This document shows positions 45,755 through 57,192 of a stretch of DNA of 64,000 bases, piece after piece. Source of the DNA: Panax quinquefolius (Eukaryota > Streptophyta > Magnoliopsida > Apiales > Araliaceae); NCBI GenBank assembly GCA_020205615.1, contig CM035152.1, forward strand, positions 154,923,669-154,987,668, read 5' to 3'. The number at the start of each line of letters is the position of its first letter. Position 1 is the stretch's first letter. Both the position numbers and the translations under genes were made by a program. Under the pieces are notes generated by a model, which saw only the letters and a list, made by a program, of their open reading frames with translations, had not been told where the DNA came from and made no database searches.

Positions 45755-48700
45755 TGTAAGACCCCGAATTTTATGAAATAAAAGTATTCAATTTTTCTTA
45801 TAATTACTATTCAGTAAATGGTTAAATTGATAAAAGTTAAAGTTAAGGGTGATATATGAATTTTTTTCAAAATAAGCAAGTGGCTATAAAATACTTATTG
45901 TTGTCGGGGAATATTCGTTTGGTCGTGGAATATTTTTTCCGTTTGGAGAATATTCAAATGACGGCCAGCCATAGCGATCATTAAGGGGCCCCATAATGAA
46001 TAACTCGTCGGATGGAGAAAACGACAAATTTGAGTTTTATAAATAACGACGTAATCGTTACTGAATAACATCGCTGGAATACCCTTGGTAAAGTAAAGTA
46101 ATACGCGTTGTTGCAGAAAAGAAGACACCAGATTGCATGCATATTTTTCAATTATTGATTCTTACGTGAGAAGGCACTACTCAATAATTGTTACAAGATA
46201 ATTATTGTTCAATATTTTATTTTATTGATTCAATAATTGATGCGTTGATATTTTATATTATTGTTGTTCAATAATTGTCACCGCATGAGATCTCCATTAT
46301 CGGATCAATAATTCATATTAATTGAATAATATTATTAGATAACATTATTGGCAATGTCTAGAAAGTTCATCACAAGGAGAGGTTTGGTCACCTAATTGCG
46401 CGCCAAGATGGGAGAAATTCTTATTGGAAAGCCCTCTTCCTGAGAACTACCGGTTGTCATAAATGTGATTACAGTAATATTATTTGTGAATAATTAATTA
46501 TTGATTCATATGATAAGAAAATATTTATTTGATGTGGATATAAATGATGGATTTATTTATGTGGTTATAAGTGAAGGAATTAATGATGAGGTGTTTTATC
46601 GAGATTTGTCGAAATGGAGAACAAAATATGGGATTTTCGTAAAAATTAGTTTATTACTTGATTTTATAAAATCCATAACTCTTTGTGTATAATGAGTTAA
46701 GAGATGAGCCATATATCAAAAGAAAGCCCTAGAAGTAAGCTAATCAGAGAAATTTGAATCACCCAAAATTCTTTGTAGATATTTCGTGGTGAAATTTTGA
46801 ATGAAATCGGTCCAAGGACTAATAGTCCAAAAAATCGTTGTTCTTCACTTTATTATGTGAGTTATAATTTTTAATCGTAGTTGGATCGCTTTGCGATTTT
46901 TTTGGATATGTTATACATATATAAGTTGAGTATATGTCTACAAATTTTGAACCGTTAAAAATGAACGAATGATTTGTTATAAATTTTAAGAGGTGTTTGA
47001 TTCGGAAAGTAGGGTTATAATTGGTTTTGGTGGAAAATTCTAGAATTGAGTGGGCCCCACTCTTGGTTGTTGGGGAAGATGGCTGATTTTTGGTGGGTGG
47101 AATAGTAGCAGGTAAAGCCATCAGGTTACAGGTCAAGTCTGCTTCGGCGTGCTAACATTTTCCTATAAATAGAGGGCTAAGTTAGAATTGAAAATCACAC
47201 CAGAAACATAAGTTTCTCTCTTTTTCTCTTTAGATTATTGAGTGTATTTTGTGAGTATTTAGATACTTGGTGAGTTGATATTCATCAGTGCAAGTTTCCT
47301 TCAGCGTCATATCATCCATATCCAAATGGTCGTCTTTGCTTTTTGAGGTAAGGGATTGTAAGGGATAGTAAGGGATGTTATTTTCTTCTCAAATGATATT
47401 ATTTCTTCAATATCATTATGCTGAAATATTGGTTGGAACTTTTTCATGTCGGGGTTACTATTCATGAGTTACTATTCACGAGTTACTATTCATGAGTTAC
47501 TATTCACGATTACTATTCACGAAAGTTACTATTCACGGTACTATTCACAATAAAATTGGTTTCTTTTTTTCGACCAAAATTATCGTTGATTTATGAATCT
47601 TACTCTTGAAATTAAAACCATGTTTTGATTATATTATTTTTATATAACATTCTTATAACCCTAATGATGATATTTCTCTTTGACTTGAGTGTAAAGATGG
47701 GTAGATTATTGGTATGATCGTGACCATAGGTTCTCTTCGCCGTAGATGGTGCAAAAGTTGAATTGTTGGTGGTATGATCATGACCATTGAATTTACAATT
47801 GAATATTTTTAGCTTAAGTGCAAAGGTGAATTGATCAACATGGTTATAATTATTGTTATATAACTTCGAAATGATTATGTATTTCTTTGATATATGAATA
47901 TCTTTGGCTCGTTGTGCAAAGATGACTGTTGTTGAATAATATTTTTGCTTTGTAGTGCAAAAGATGAATTATTGATGAATATCTTTGGCTCGTAATGCAA
48001 AGATGACTTTGTTGTTGAATATCTTTTGCTTTGTAGTGCAAAGATGAATTATTGATGAATATCTTTGGCTCGTAATGCAAAGATGACTGTTGTTGAATAT
48101 CTTTAGCTTTGTGATGCAAAGATGAATTATTGATGAATATCTTTTGCTCGTAATGCAAAGATGACTGTTGTTGAATATCTTTGCTTTGTAATGAATTATT
48201 GATGAATATCTTTGGCTCGTAATGCAAAGATGACGACTGTTGTTGAATATCTTTACTTTGTAGTGTAAAGATGAATCTGTTGATGAATATCTTTGACCAA
48301 AGTGGTGCAAAAGATGAATTTATTAGTATGATTATGAGCAGAACCGTGATTTGGTATAACCATGATATTTGATGTTTCGGTAAAGAGGCAATTGATGAAA
48401 ATTATCTTCGTTCCGGATGAGAAGAGGAATTTAGAATCACAATTATGATTATGAGTTATTCATATGATTGTGGAAAGGAACTGTTGATTGATGTTTGAGG
48501 ATAAAATATTGTTGGTGGACTTTTAACGTGGAGAAGACAATAGACTTTATAGTCTATTCGACTCTTTTAATGGATTGCTTTCGTTCACTTGAACTATGGT
48601 TGAAAAGTTTTATCATCTACCATATGTTCTAAATCTACGATTCATTACCGATGAAGACTATTGATAATTTATTTATCTTTAGTCATAATATTTCTTCTTG

Positions 48701-49481
48701 GGCTAGTTGTGCTCACCCTTTTGTTTCACAATTCCTTTCGTAATAAAAGTGTAGGCTGGGTTGAAGGGGATAACAAGGGAATAGAAACGGTGGTCTATAG
48801 TTGTTGAGGTTCTCCCAAAGAGTATGAAAATAATTTTATTGAGGGCTTTAGTGTGTTGTATTTTATACATCATTTAATAGTTATTTTTGGTGAATTAAAT
48901 AGGGTGGCGAACCTAACTTTGGAAGAGTGTTTTGTCACTATCATACAAGATGTCTAATGACATACAAACTCGTGTTATCATAAGACATGGTTGTGCTTTC
49001 ATCCACTTCTTTGAGTATATTTACAAGCACTACCTATATAATCTTGGTGTTTTGTTTGGAGTATAATACCAAATTAGAGACAGGTGGAGATAATGATATG
49101 TCAAGAGAAGACTCGCCATTGGGAAGAATATGATAAGTAATCTTCTTGTTTTTCTTTGGGGTCTATTAATTGACCAAGGATAATTACGTGGCCATATGAT
49201 ATCTACCATAACCTAAAAGCATGGCCTCCCATGTATGCGAAGGTTTTTTGAGCACTTCCCAAAGATTCTAATTTCTAAAAGCAGGTTTTTGACTATACCT
49301 TAATGTAAGGTGTCATTGTGACGTCTTCACAATTGGTATATATTTGTATCCAAACTCACAAAGATATGTGTTGTTGTATTTTACACACAATTGTTGTAAT
49401 AAAGTTGTAGTTGTTTTTACATCCATGTATTGACGACTCAGAATGGGTTGGATGGAATGGACCTATTTTGGGGTCGTTACA
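45755..49481 (+). repeat. Type B solo LTR (3,727 bp)
   Basis: Starts TGTAAGACCCCGAATT and ends GGGGTCGTTACA. AATAA flanks both sides (45750-45754 and 49482-49486). There is no primer-binding site or polypurine tract beside it, so it is a solo LTR. The conserved block lies at about 46345-46470, the TATA box at about 47164, 14-bp repeats at 47455-47545, and an expanded hairpin minisatellite at 47890-48315. It is about 400 bp longer than the type B LTR at 28098, mostly through these repeat arrays. Confidence 0.93.
47890..48315 (+). repeat. Expanded hairpin minisatellite, two unit types alternating
   Basis: About eleven units. One kind reads ATCTTTGGCTCGTAATGCAA-AGATGACTGTTGTT and the next ATCTTTTGCTTTGTAGTGCA-AAGATGAATTATTGAT, alternating, so the higher-order period is about 78 bp. 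The arms ATCTTT(G) and CAAAGAT persist in nearly all units. Confidence 0.9.
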
Positions 49482-49486
49482 AATAA

Positions 49487-50024
49487 TGTCTAATGTCTGA
49501 GAGAGAATAATAGTATGAATGTGTGTAATATTTTGATACTTACCCTCTTTTGTGATCCTAGCTCCATACATACTTCAATCCCGGTTTACCGTGCCACCCA
49601 TCATCTCCTGACACCTTTTCCCCACTCCCGGTCATTTCAAATTAAAATATATAACCTACTACTCTCACTGCTACCACTCTTTTTGCATGGTCATCCGAGT
49701 CCCATCCTCATTAATGCCATGCGAAAGGTGGCGACATATAGTAATCAACTATCGTTTGGCATAATGATTACCGGTCAAAGTTGGGTTAAGTGACAATTTG
49801 TATAATGGGCCAATTCAATGACTAAGCCCAAATAATGGAAATGACCCAAACGATCGGATCCAACCGAAAGGACCCAATGAAATAATCAAATAACTGGGCC
49901 CAAACCATTCGGACCAACCAGGACTAGCGTAACATAATCCAAGGGAGGAGCCCATTAAGTCTGGCCCAATAAGAAAAAAGATTATGGCCCAACAATGGGT
50001 ATTTTCCAGCCTTCTTAAATATTG
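49487..50024. other. Host intergenic sequence with TGGGCC/GGCCCA cluster
   Basis: No supported gene. The motifs TGGGCC (49806), AAGCCCA (49824), TGGGCCCA (49895), GCCCAT (49949), GGCCCAA (49963) and GGCCCAA (49986) cluster in 190 bp. Plant 'site II' promoter elements have this wording, but no transcript start is evident nearby. Confidence 0.45.
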
Positions 50025-50150
50025 GGAAGTGATTAATATAAAATTAATTTTGATTAATTAATTAATAAAATATTGACATACAAACAGATGGTGATTTTTT
50101 TCTGCGTGTCAGCACTATATTGATCTATGAAATTAATTTCATAGTAACTG
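50025..50150. mobile_element. Possible diverged copy 3 of the hairpin MITE
   Basis: Begins GGAAGTGATTAATATAAAAT and ends AAATTAATTTCATAGTAACT around a TGACA...TGTCAGCA core, the same order of parts as the MITEs at 45209 and 45401. I cannot see a clean target duplication. Confidence 0.45.
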
Positions 50151-50866
50151 TATCCTTTTATTTGCATGTGCTCCAATTATTCATTAGGAAAACAGCTGGC
50201 AGATAATCTACAAAAAGGAAATTATTTTTTCGTCTTTTATTTTATTTCAACTTTTTTAATGTATATTCTACTATTATATAACAATATACTTATCATTATC
50301 TCTTATTCCCCTATATTCTTAAATTTAGTTAGTATTTAAAAAAATTCATATCCTTAATAACATTAATATTTAATATTATTGTAATTAATATATTAATACA
50401 ATATAATATAAAAGAATATTAAAAATAAAAAATGTCGTCACCACTTCTTGTTGTTAATATTTGTACGTTTTTCTTTGGTTATATCATATGTTGGTGGTGA
50501 TATGGAGATCTTATCATTTTACATTAATCATTCACACACCCTTATAAAATTATTAAAAGAAAAGTCAGTTCATTTCCTTATTAATGCCAGAAAAAGTAAT
50601 GACTGTGATGATAAATAAATACTCATTATAACAAGTGATAAATTTATGTTGTTATTAAATATTAAGGTATGCATGCGGATATTTAAAATTAAAAAAAAAA
50701 AAAAAAATAAAAATGTATATTATTATTTTATTTTATCATTTAAAATTTATATTAATTGCAATTTAAATTTATTATGTAATGAGTCAATATGTAAATTATT
50801 TTTCTATTCTGCTGGAAATTAAATTTGTTAGTATTATTATATTACTACGAAGCCTAATATATACAA
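50151..50866. other. AT-rich intergenic sequence
   Basis: Very AT-rich with a poly(A) run near 50690-50708. I see no exon, repeat family or structured element in it. Confidence 0.6.
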
Positions 50867-51057
50867 GAGTAATGCTACAGACAAATTATTTTATAAATAT
50901 TTTATAAATTGCTAATGTGATATACTCCACATCAGCATATTGATTAACAAATTATTTTAATGTAGTCTTCGGTCCCACACAATATGATGAGGTGGAGTAT
51001 GCCTCATCAGCCATTTATAAAATATTTATAGAATAATTTATGTCTCTAGTATTATTC
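50867..51057. mobile_element. TIR MITE (191 bp) upstream of the AVT6-like gene
   Basis: Terminal inverted repeats of about 47 bp (AGTAATGCTACAGACA against TGTCTCTAGTATTATT) plus an inner inverted pair, CTCCACATCA and TGATGAGGTGGAG. TATATACAA flanks both sides (50858-50866 and 51058-51066), a 9-bp duplication typical of Mutator-like movers. It ends 316 bp before the gene's ATG. Confidence 0.88.
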
Positions 51058-51098
51058 TATATACAAAAAGCCCAAAAGTTAAAAGTTTATAAAATAAT

Positions 51099-51110
51099 TT
51101 ATATATAGAC
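51099..51110 (+). promoter_or_regulatory. Candidate TATA box of AVT6-like gene
   Basis: TTTATATATAGAC lies about 265 bp upstream of the ATG. It is the best TATA-like string in the 320 bp between the MITE and the gene, but the region is AT-rich throughout, so this is weak. Confidence 0.25.
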
Positions 51111-51373
51111 TACTTTCATGACTAATTTTAATTGCGAAAATTAATATGAAATTTTGAGTTATAAGATAGAATAATAATATGTGAGCCTTTTTTTTTATTA
51201 ATTTATTGCATGTATGAATATTTAATATTGACATAATTTTTTTAATATTTTACTAACAATACAAAAAAAAAAAAGGATTTTTGGGGGAATATTATTTTTC
51301 CATTTATATGTCTTATCCAAAATGAAAAGTGGACAGCTAATTTGGGACATAACCCAAAGGTCTCTCTCTAGCA

Positions 51374-53867
51374 ATGAAGCTAGAAAAGAAAGAAGCAATA
51401 TCAATTGCTCCTCTCCTACCAAAACTGATTCAGCCTTCAGAAAATATTGGTAAAAATTCAGAGGGTGCATCAATTTCTGGCGCTGTTTTCAATGTATCTA
51501 CAAGCATGATCGGTGCCGGAATTATGTCAATTCCGGCAACTCTCAAGGTCTTGGGCATAATTCCGGGCTTCTTCATAATTATAATAATGGCCTTTCTGGT
51601 GGAAATTACGGTGGAGTTCCTATTGAGGTACACGCATTCCGGCGAGTCGAACACTTATGCCGGTGTTATGGCAGAGTCATTTGGGAAGGTTGGTTCAGTT
51701 GCACTGCAACTTTGTGTCATGGTATCAAACCTCGGTGCTCTTATCATTTACTTGATTATAATTGGTAAGAGCAACATCTTTTGATAGGGTATTTCTAGGG
51801 TTATAATACTAGATTATTTTGCCATTATTTTGCAAAAATTGGATTGGGGAGTTAAGGATATGTTTGGAACTAGGAACTTGAAAAATCATTACACTATATT
51901 TATTAGATTTTTTAGCAGATACTAGAGTCTGCAGCTTTTAGTAATATGTGAGTCATATTAGAACTGAAAACATGCATAATATAGGGAGATTATCATTGTA
52001 TAGTGTATAGATTGTGCTGTCATTTAAATAATTTTTCTTAATTTTAAACCTTCAAAATAATTTTTTGCTGAAACTCGTGACACCCTTAAATAATTTGTTG
52101 CCAGAAATCAGATTGTGATCAAATGTGGCCACTTCCCACAGTGTATTTGTGAACATCTTGCATATTGCCTTGAAGAAAAGAGTAAAATGAGTAACCATCA
52201 TCTTTCAATTAAACCATAAGCATCATAATTAAATGTTTTTATGAATATATATGACTCGAGTGAGAGGAGTTGCTAGCAAGTTTGCTGATTCTTGTTTACT
52301 ATTCTTAGGGGATGTTCTCACAGGTAGTCAGTCCAAAGAAACATTGCACTTGGGCATTCTCCAAGAATGGTTTGGCATCCACTGGTGGAACTCGCGTCCA
52401 TTCGCGCTCCTATTTATTGTGCTTTTCGTTTTGCTTCCCCTTCTCCTACAGCCGCATGTAGGTCAGACTTCAGATACATTGTTAACATTAGAGATATGAA
52501 TGACCTTTCCACAAATTTCTAATAAGTTATAATTCTCCTGATGACTGTGGAGTAACACTTGGCTCCTAATAGTTAGGCTGCCAACATAAATTACCTTCCC
52601 TCTCTATACATTGTCAACAATTCCAATAGAATTCTTAAGATTGTGTATATATCATTTACTCTTTAAGAATTATGTTATCCTAAGTATAAATATTCAATAT
52701 TAAAAGTGACTTTGTCAAAATTGCTTCTGTCAAAGTTTTATGGCGTATGTGTGCATAATATCTGGACTTTGCACTTCTATTTCCTGCAGAATCCCTGGCA
52801 CATGCTTCAGCAGCATCTATTCTCCTAGCAGTGGTGTTTGTTGCTATAAGTTTATCTATGGCAATTTACGCTATATGGCAAGGCAAAACACAGAAATTGA
52901 GATTGATACCGGATATTGCCAATGCGGATTCCTTCTTCAAACTTTTCACCACCATCCCAGTCTTGGCCACAGGCCTCGCTTGCCATGTTACTAGTAAGAG
53001 TTCATCAGTTTGGTGGTCCCAATTCTCACTACTAAGTCACCTATATATATCTCATGTAGTTCAAACACAAAGGGTACTCAAAATTTGAAAATTCAACAAC
53101 CAAACAAATGGCATGTTTTTCTTCGATGTGCAATTATCTTGGTGCTTATAAGTTTTAATGTGGAAATTTTGATTTAAACTCTATTGAATGCTGCAGTTCA
53201 TCCAGTAAGAGCAGAGCTTGGTAAAACTTCTGATATGACCTCAGCTGTCCGAATATCTCTACTACTCAGTGTCTCCATATACTTTGCTGTAGGATTTATC
53301 GGGTACTTACTATTTGGCGACTCAATTATGGCTGACATGCTTGTGAACTTTGATCAAAACTCTGATTCCCCAATTGGTTTGCTAGTAAATGACCTTGTTC
53401 GGTTAAGCTATGCGATCCACCTGCTTTTAGTATTTCCAGTTATAAACTTCTCTTTAAGGGCTAATGTGAATGAACTACTCTTCCCAGAGAATATTCCATT
53501 ATCCACAGACATCCCCAGATTTGTGTCCCTTACCTGTGTGATACTCGCAGTTATTTACTTTGCAGCAATAGTCATCCCCAATATATGGTACTTTTTCCAG
53601 TTTGTTGGATCAACCACAATCGCTTGCCTTGCATTTGTATTCCCAGGCGCAATCGTTTTAAGGTACAATTCATTCCATTTCACTCTTTGTCAGTATTTTT
53701 GTTCCTCTAAAAGTTTTCTGAATATCGTTATATTTTTTTTGAATGGCAGAGATGCTCATGGTATATCAACAAGGAGGGACAGGATTATGGCTGTGGTGGT
53801 GATTATTCTAGCAGTAGTAACAAGCATTATTGCCATTTCCAACAATTTGTACAGTTCAGTTGCATAG
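51374..53867 (+). CDS. AVT6: AVT6-type amino-acid transporter (five exons, 443 residues)
   Basis: Exons are 51374-51764, 52309-52461, 52790-52993, 53197-53662 and 53750-53867. All introns are GT..AG, and phases join without a stop. The protein is a multi-pass membrane transporter of the AAAP/APC family, predicted to move neutral or acidic amino acids across the tonoplast. A short hydrophilic N-terminus (about 35 residues) is followed by GAVFNVSTSMIGAGIMSIPA, the first-helix signature of AVT6/SLC38-like proteins. About eleven hydrophobic helices follow; YAGVMAESFG, IIYLIIIGDVL, LQEWFGIHWWNSRPFALLF, CHVTIHPVRAEL and GYLLFGD are family landmarks. The length fits the family (roughly 430-490). The start is chosen because it is the first ATG after a CT-rich leader and gives the expected N-terminus. 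The loop around exon 2-3 reads QPHVESL where Arg-Arg-Val-x-S-L is more usual. The AVT6A-E subgroup is not resolved. No promoter evidence beyond AT-rich sequence. Confidence 0.92.
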
Positions 53868-54534
53868 AAGTAGTTATAATTCTTTGTTTTATCTCCATCC
53901 TGGGGTTTGGCATTGGAACAACATAACCCTCATTAATTGTAATTTTCTTTTTGAAGCCCCTGTTTTTTTGAGTGATGCCATTATAAATACAATGAATTTT
54001 CATAATCATCATCAACCTCAAGTTTATATTAGTAAACCTCACGGTAATAATCAGTAGACTCACCTGACTTAGTTTTTGGTTTGACAAGTGAATTATAACT
54101 TATAATCTATTTATATAGAATAAATTACTTCAAGTAACCATATCAATAATCAATAACTATATATAATAAGTCTAGAGGTTATTCAATTTTCAATTGCGTT
54201 AAGTTAATTAATTTAGTTGGTCGAGTTGAGTTTACTCAAATGAGATGGTTCAAATTAAGGTTTTTCCCTTCCTTTTCTTATTAGGTGGCAAAACCTTCAT
54301 AAGTATGCTATATATATACATGTATATAATAATCCACATTTTAAAATTCATGCAAGTGCATATTTTCTATATATAATAAGCCGAGAGGCTAACCAATTTT
54401 CAATTGAATAAAGTTAATTTAGTTGGTCTCAAATGAGTTGCATCAAATTAAATTAATAAATTATTATTCATTGAACTTGCATTAATAAATTATTTATTAA
54501 ACTTTTATTTTCATTCCAAACACTTCTTCTCTCA

Positions 54535-54536
<2 letters not shown>
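53868..54536. other. 3' flank of AVT6-like gene with a diverged duplication
   Basis: The first 150-200 bp are probably 3' UTR (ATAAATACAATG at about 53983). Further on, a segment of about 90 bp occurs twice (about 54155-54265 and 54363-54450), both reading ATATAATAAG...GAGG(T/C)TA...CAATTTTCAATTG...GTTAATTTAGTTGGTC. Confidence 0.5.

Positions 54537-54577
<41 letters not shown>
54537..54577. repeat. (TA)n microsatellite
   Basis: About twenty uninterrupted TA dinucleotides. A second, broken AT run is at 43690-43765 inside a copia LTR. Confidence 0.95.
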
Positions 54578-54585
<8 letters not shown>

Positions 54586-54745
54586 TATTCATGGCTTAAA
54601 TATTAATTACTACCCTAAATTATGGATTATATTCCACTTCGGTGATCCACCTTTCAATTTTGTCAATTAGATGATTAAACTATTAATTTTTTTCACTTAC
54701 ATTCAATTGAGTCTGCCACGTCAGAAATTGCTGACGTGGCTCTTT

Positions 54746-54857
54746 AAGTAGGCTGATGTGTAACTAAAAAAAGAATATTTTAATATTTAATTACACAATT
54801 ATTATATATGAAAGGGCAAATTTGTCAAACCACTTTATATTATACAATAATACTAAT
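54746..54857 (+). repeat. Left inverted repeat flanking the PPR fragment
   Basis: Runs from AAGTAGGCTGATGTGTAAC to ACCACTTTATATTATACAAT. Read in reverse complement, 55797-55903 follows the same order with about 75-80% identity by eye. Just outside it stands a palindrome GCCACGTCAG...CTGACGTGGC (54715-54740). Long inverted repeats around a gene fragment are typical of Pack-MULE or similar DNA transposons. Confidence 0.7.
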
Positions 54858-54972
54858 CAAAAACAACAAAATCTAAATCCTTCCAACCTTCTGTTAGAAC
54901 CATCTTCTGCTAGAACCATGTCGTCTCCGTCCCGGTCCATCAGAATCCTCATCCGGAGGCCAGAAGGAGGCC

Positions 54973-55240
54973 TTAGGCATGGCTTATATTATACGTATAC
55001 AAACTTGGTTCAATGTCATTCTCCTTCATTTGACGCCACACCCATAACAGTTCCTCAACCATACCAAGATTCCGAAAACTCCTAATCAAAGAATTTGAGG
55101 ACGAAACATTCATCAAAAAGCCCCCGTCTTTCAACTCACGAAATAAATACCGAAGTCGACTTGAATCACCAGAAACAGATAGAATATCAATCAACGAAAC
55201 ATAGCATTCAAGATTATAAGTAAATCCCTCTCTCTTCTCA
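54973..55240 (-). pseudogene. PPR protein fragment (At1g03560-like)
   Basis: On the minus strand: TYNLECYVSLIDILSVSGDS, then SSSNSLIRSFRNLGMVEELL, then VWRQMKENDIEPSLYTYN. These are pentatricopeptide-repeat units (PPR proteins bind organelle RNA) and they resemble a plant mitochondrial PPR protein of the At1g03560 type. The fragment stops right after YTYN at about 54973, where unrelated codons and a stop follow. Upstream (55195-55340) the coding trace is broken by a duplicated CTCTCTCTTCTCAAATCAGA segment (three copies). Nothing of the remaining PPR array or an intact start is present. Most likely a captured or degenerate piece. Confidence 0.75.
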
Positions 55241-55340
55241 AATCAGAGAATAACCCCGAGCTGCTCTCTCTCTTCTCAAATCAGAGAATAACCCAGAAAC
55301 TATACTCAATATCTGCCGCGCCACTTCTCTAACTCCCGAT

Positions 55341-55796
55341 CTTTACCGAATCCCGACACAACCATGCATTCTCAGATCCAAAAAATAAAAAATGAAAAAG
55401 AAAATACAGTGGGTGGGGTACGAAAAAATCGGCGCCGGCGGTTGGATTGAATGGCAGTGTGGCCCGAGAGGCGGACTTGCAATGTAGAACTTGTACTATC
55501 TCTCCTCCTCCGCTGCTCTTCATTTGATTTACAGATCCAGATTTACACCCTTTATTTGATTTGTGTACTCTGTCCCTCTTTAACTCACAGCTTACACTTG
55601 CCTCTGCTTAATCCAATCTAGTTGAGTACTCTGTTTTTGATTGAAGTTAGGCATTTTCTGTGAGTGATGATCGATTTCTTTAGATCTGATGATTTTAGAC
55701 TTTGATTGAGTGAATAGCTTTGATAGAAGTTGGGGGAGGAGAGATTTGATCGCTATCTGTTTGTTTTATTTAGCCTTTTATTGTTTTTAATTGGTA
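55341..55796 (-). other. 5' part of captured segment, non-coding trace
   Basis: Includes GC-richer sequence (55420-55480) and leader-like T-rich sequence (55540-55790). A minus-strand frame (55329-55523) has no recognisable domain. It could be the upstream part and 5' UTR of the PPR source gene. Confidence 0.4.
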
Positions 55797-55903
55797 TTAA
55801 TATTTAATATAAGGTGATTTGATAATTGTACCTCTTAATGTATAATAAATGTTTAATCAAAAATAAAAATATTCTTTTTTTATTACACATCAGCTTAACT
55901 TTG
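55797..55903 (-). repeat. Right inverted repeat flanking the PPR fragment
   Basis: In reverse complement it reads AAGTTAAGCTGATGTGTAAT...ATCACCTTATATTA, pairing with 54746-54857. Its outer end is cut off 12 bp later by a gypsy LTR at 55916, so the target duplication cannot be read. Confidence 0.7.
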
Positions 55904-55915
55904 ACCCACCAAAAT

Positions 55916-57192
55916 TGTGACGCCCCCAAAATAGGTCCAATCCATCCAACCTATTCTCGAAATGCCAAATACACGTAGATGTAAAAACAACTACAACTTT
56001 ATTACTATAATTGTCGTCATGCAAAATACAACAACATATATCTCACGAGTTTTAATACTGTTGTGACTCATGTCCCAACTATGACAAAGACCTCACATCG
56101 ATACATTACATAAACGTCTGGTCGAATAACTGTTTTAGAAATTAAAATCTTTGAAAAGTCTTTCAAGAAAACCTTCGTCATATAGGAGTAATGAATCTAA
56201 GTTATGATAGATATCATATGTCTGGAGAATTATCCTTGGTTGATCCAATAAACCCCAAAAAAATGAGAAGATTCTTATCATATTCTTCCAATGGTGAGTA
56301 TTATCTCGACATATAACTATCTCCACCGTCTGCGATTGAACATTATGTTTCAACCAAACTCCAAGATCATATAGGTAGTACTCTTCAGAGATATCTCGTA
56401 AGTGGATGCCTGTACAACCCTATCTTATGATAACACAAGATTGTATGTCATTAGACATCTTGTATGATAGTGGCAAAACACCTTCCAAATTTGGGTTCAC
56501 TTTCACCCTATTGTTGTTCACTTCAAAATCAATTATTAAGTGACGTATAATATCGACACACACATCTTAGGTTCTCAATACAATTATATATTGTATACAC
56601 ATGCTGCTTTTATAATGTGTTGAGAAACTTTGACGATCTTTTGACCACCACACTATTCCCTCGTTATCCCATTGGCCGACCCAAATTGCACTCTTATTAC
56701 CTAAAAGGAATTGTGAAGCAAAAAGAGTGAAAGACAACTATTTCGATAAAGAATATTATGACTAAAGATAATTAAATTATCAATAGCCTTCATCAAGAAT
56801 AAATCGTAGATTTAGAACATATGGTAGATGATAAAACTTTTCAACCATAGTTGCGGTAGAACGAAGCAATCCATTAGAAGAGTCAAATAGATTATAAAAT
56901 CTATTATCTTCTCATGTTAAAAGTCCACCAACAATGCTTTAATTCTCAGAACATCAATTAACAGCTTCTCATCCCACAATCATATGAATAACTCATAACC
57001 ATAATTGTGGTTATAAATTCCTCTTCATCTGGGGCGAAGATAATTTACATCAACTGTCTTTTTACTCAAAACATCAAAGATCGTGGTTATACCAAATCAT
57101 AGTTCCTGCTCATAATCATACTAATAAATTCATCTTTGTTTCACGGGTAAAGATATTCATTAACAGCCATCTTTCACACTACATACCAAAGA
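55916..57192 (-). repeat. Type B LTR, 3' part (minus strand)
   Basis: Starts TGTGACGCCCCCAAAATAGG on the plus strand, the reverse complement of a type B LTR 3' end. It runs into the hairpin unit region (about 57130-57190) and is then interrupted by a type A element at 57193. Its remainder must be beyond the right edge of the window. The frame at 56135-56353 recurs in other type B LTRs and is not a gene. Confidence 0.85.

Noticed and set aside
49515..49793. 92-codon plus-strand frame in intergenic DNA
   Set aside because: Low-complexity Leu/Ile/Ser wording, no recognisable domain, no splice signals, and it lies beside the solo LTR.
53827..54087. Minus-strand frame over the AVT6 3' end
   Set aside because: It overlaps the last exon and UTR antisense, with no domain or splice support.
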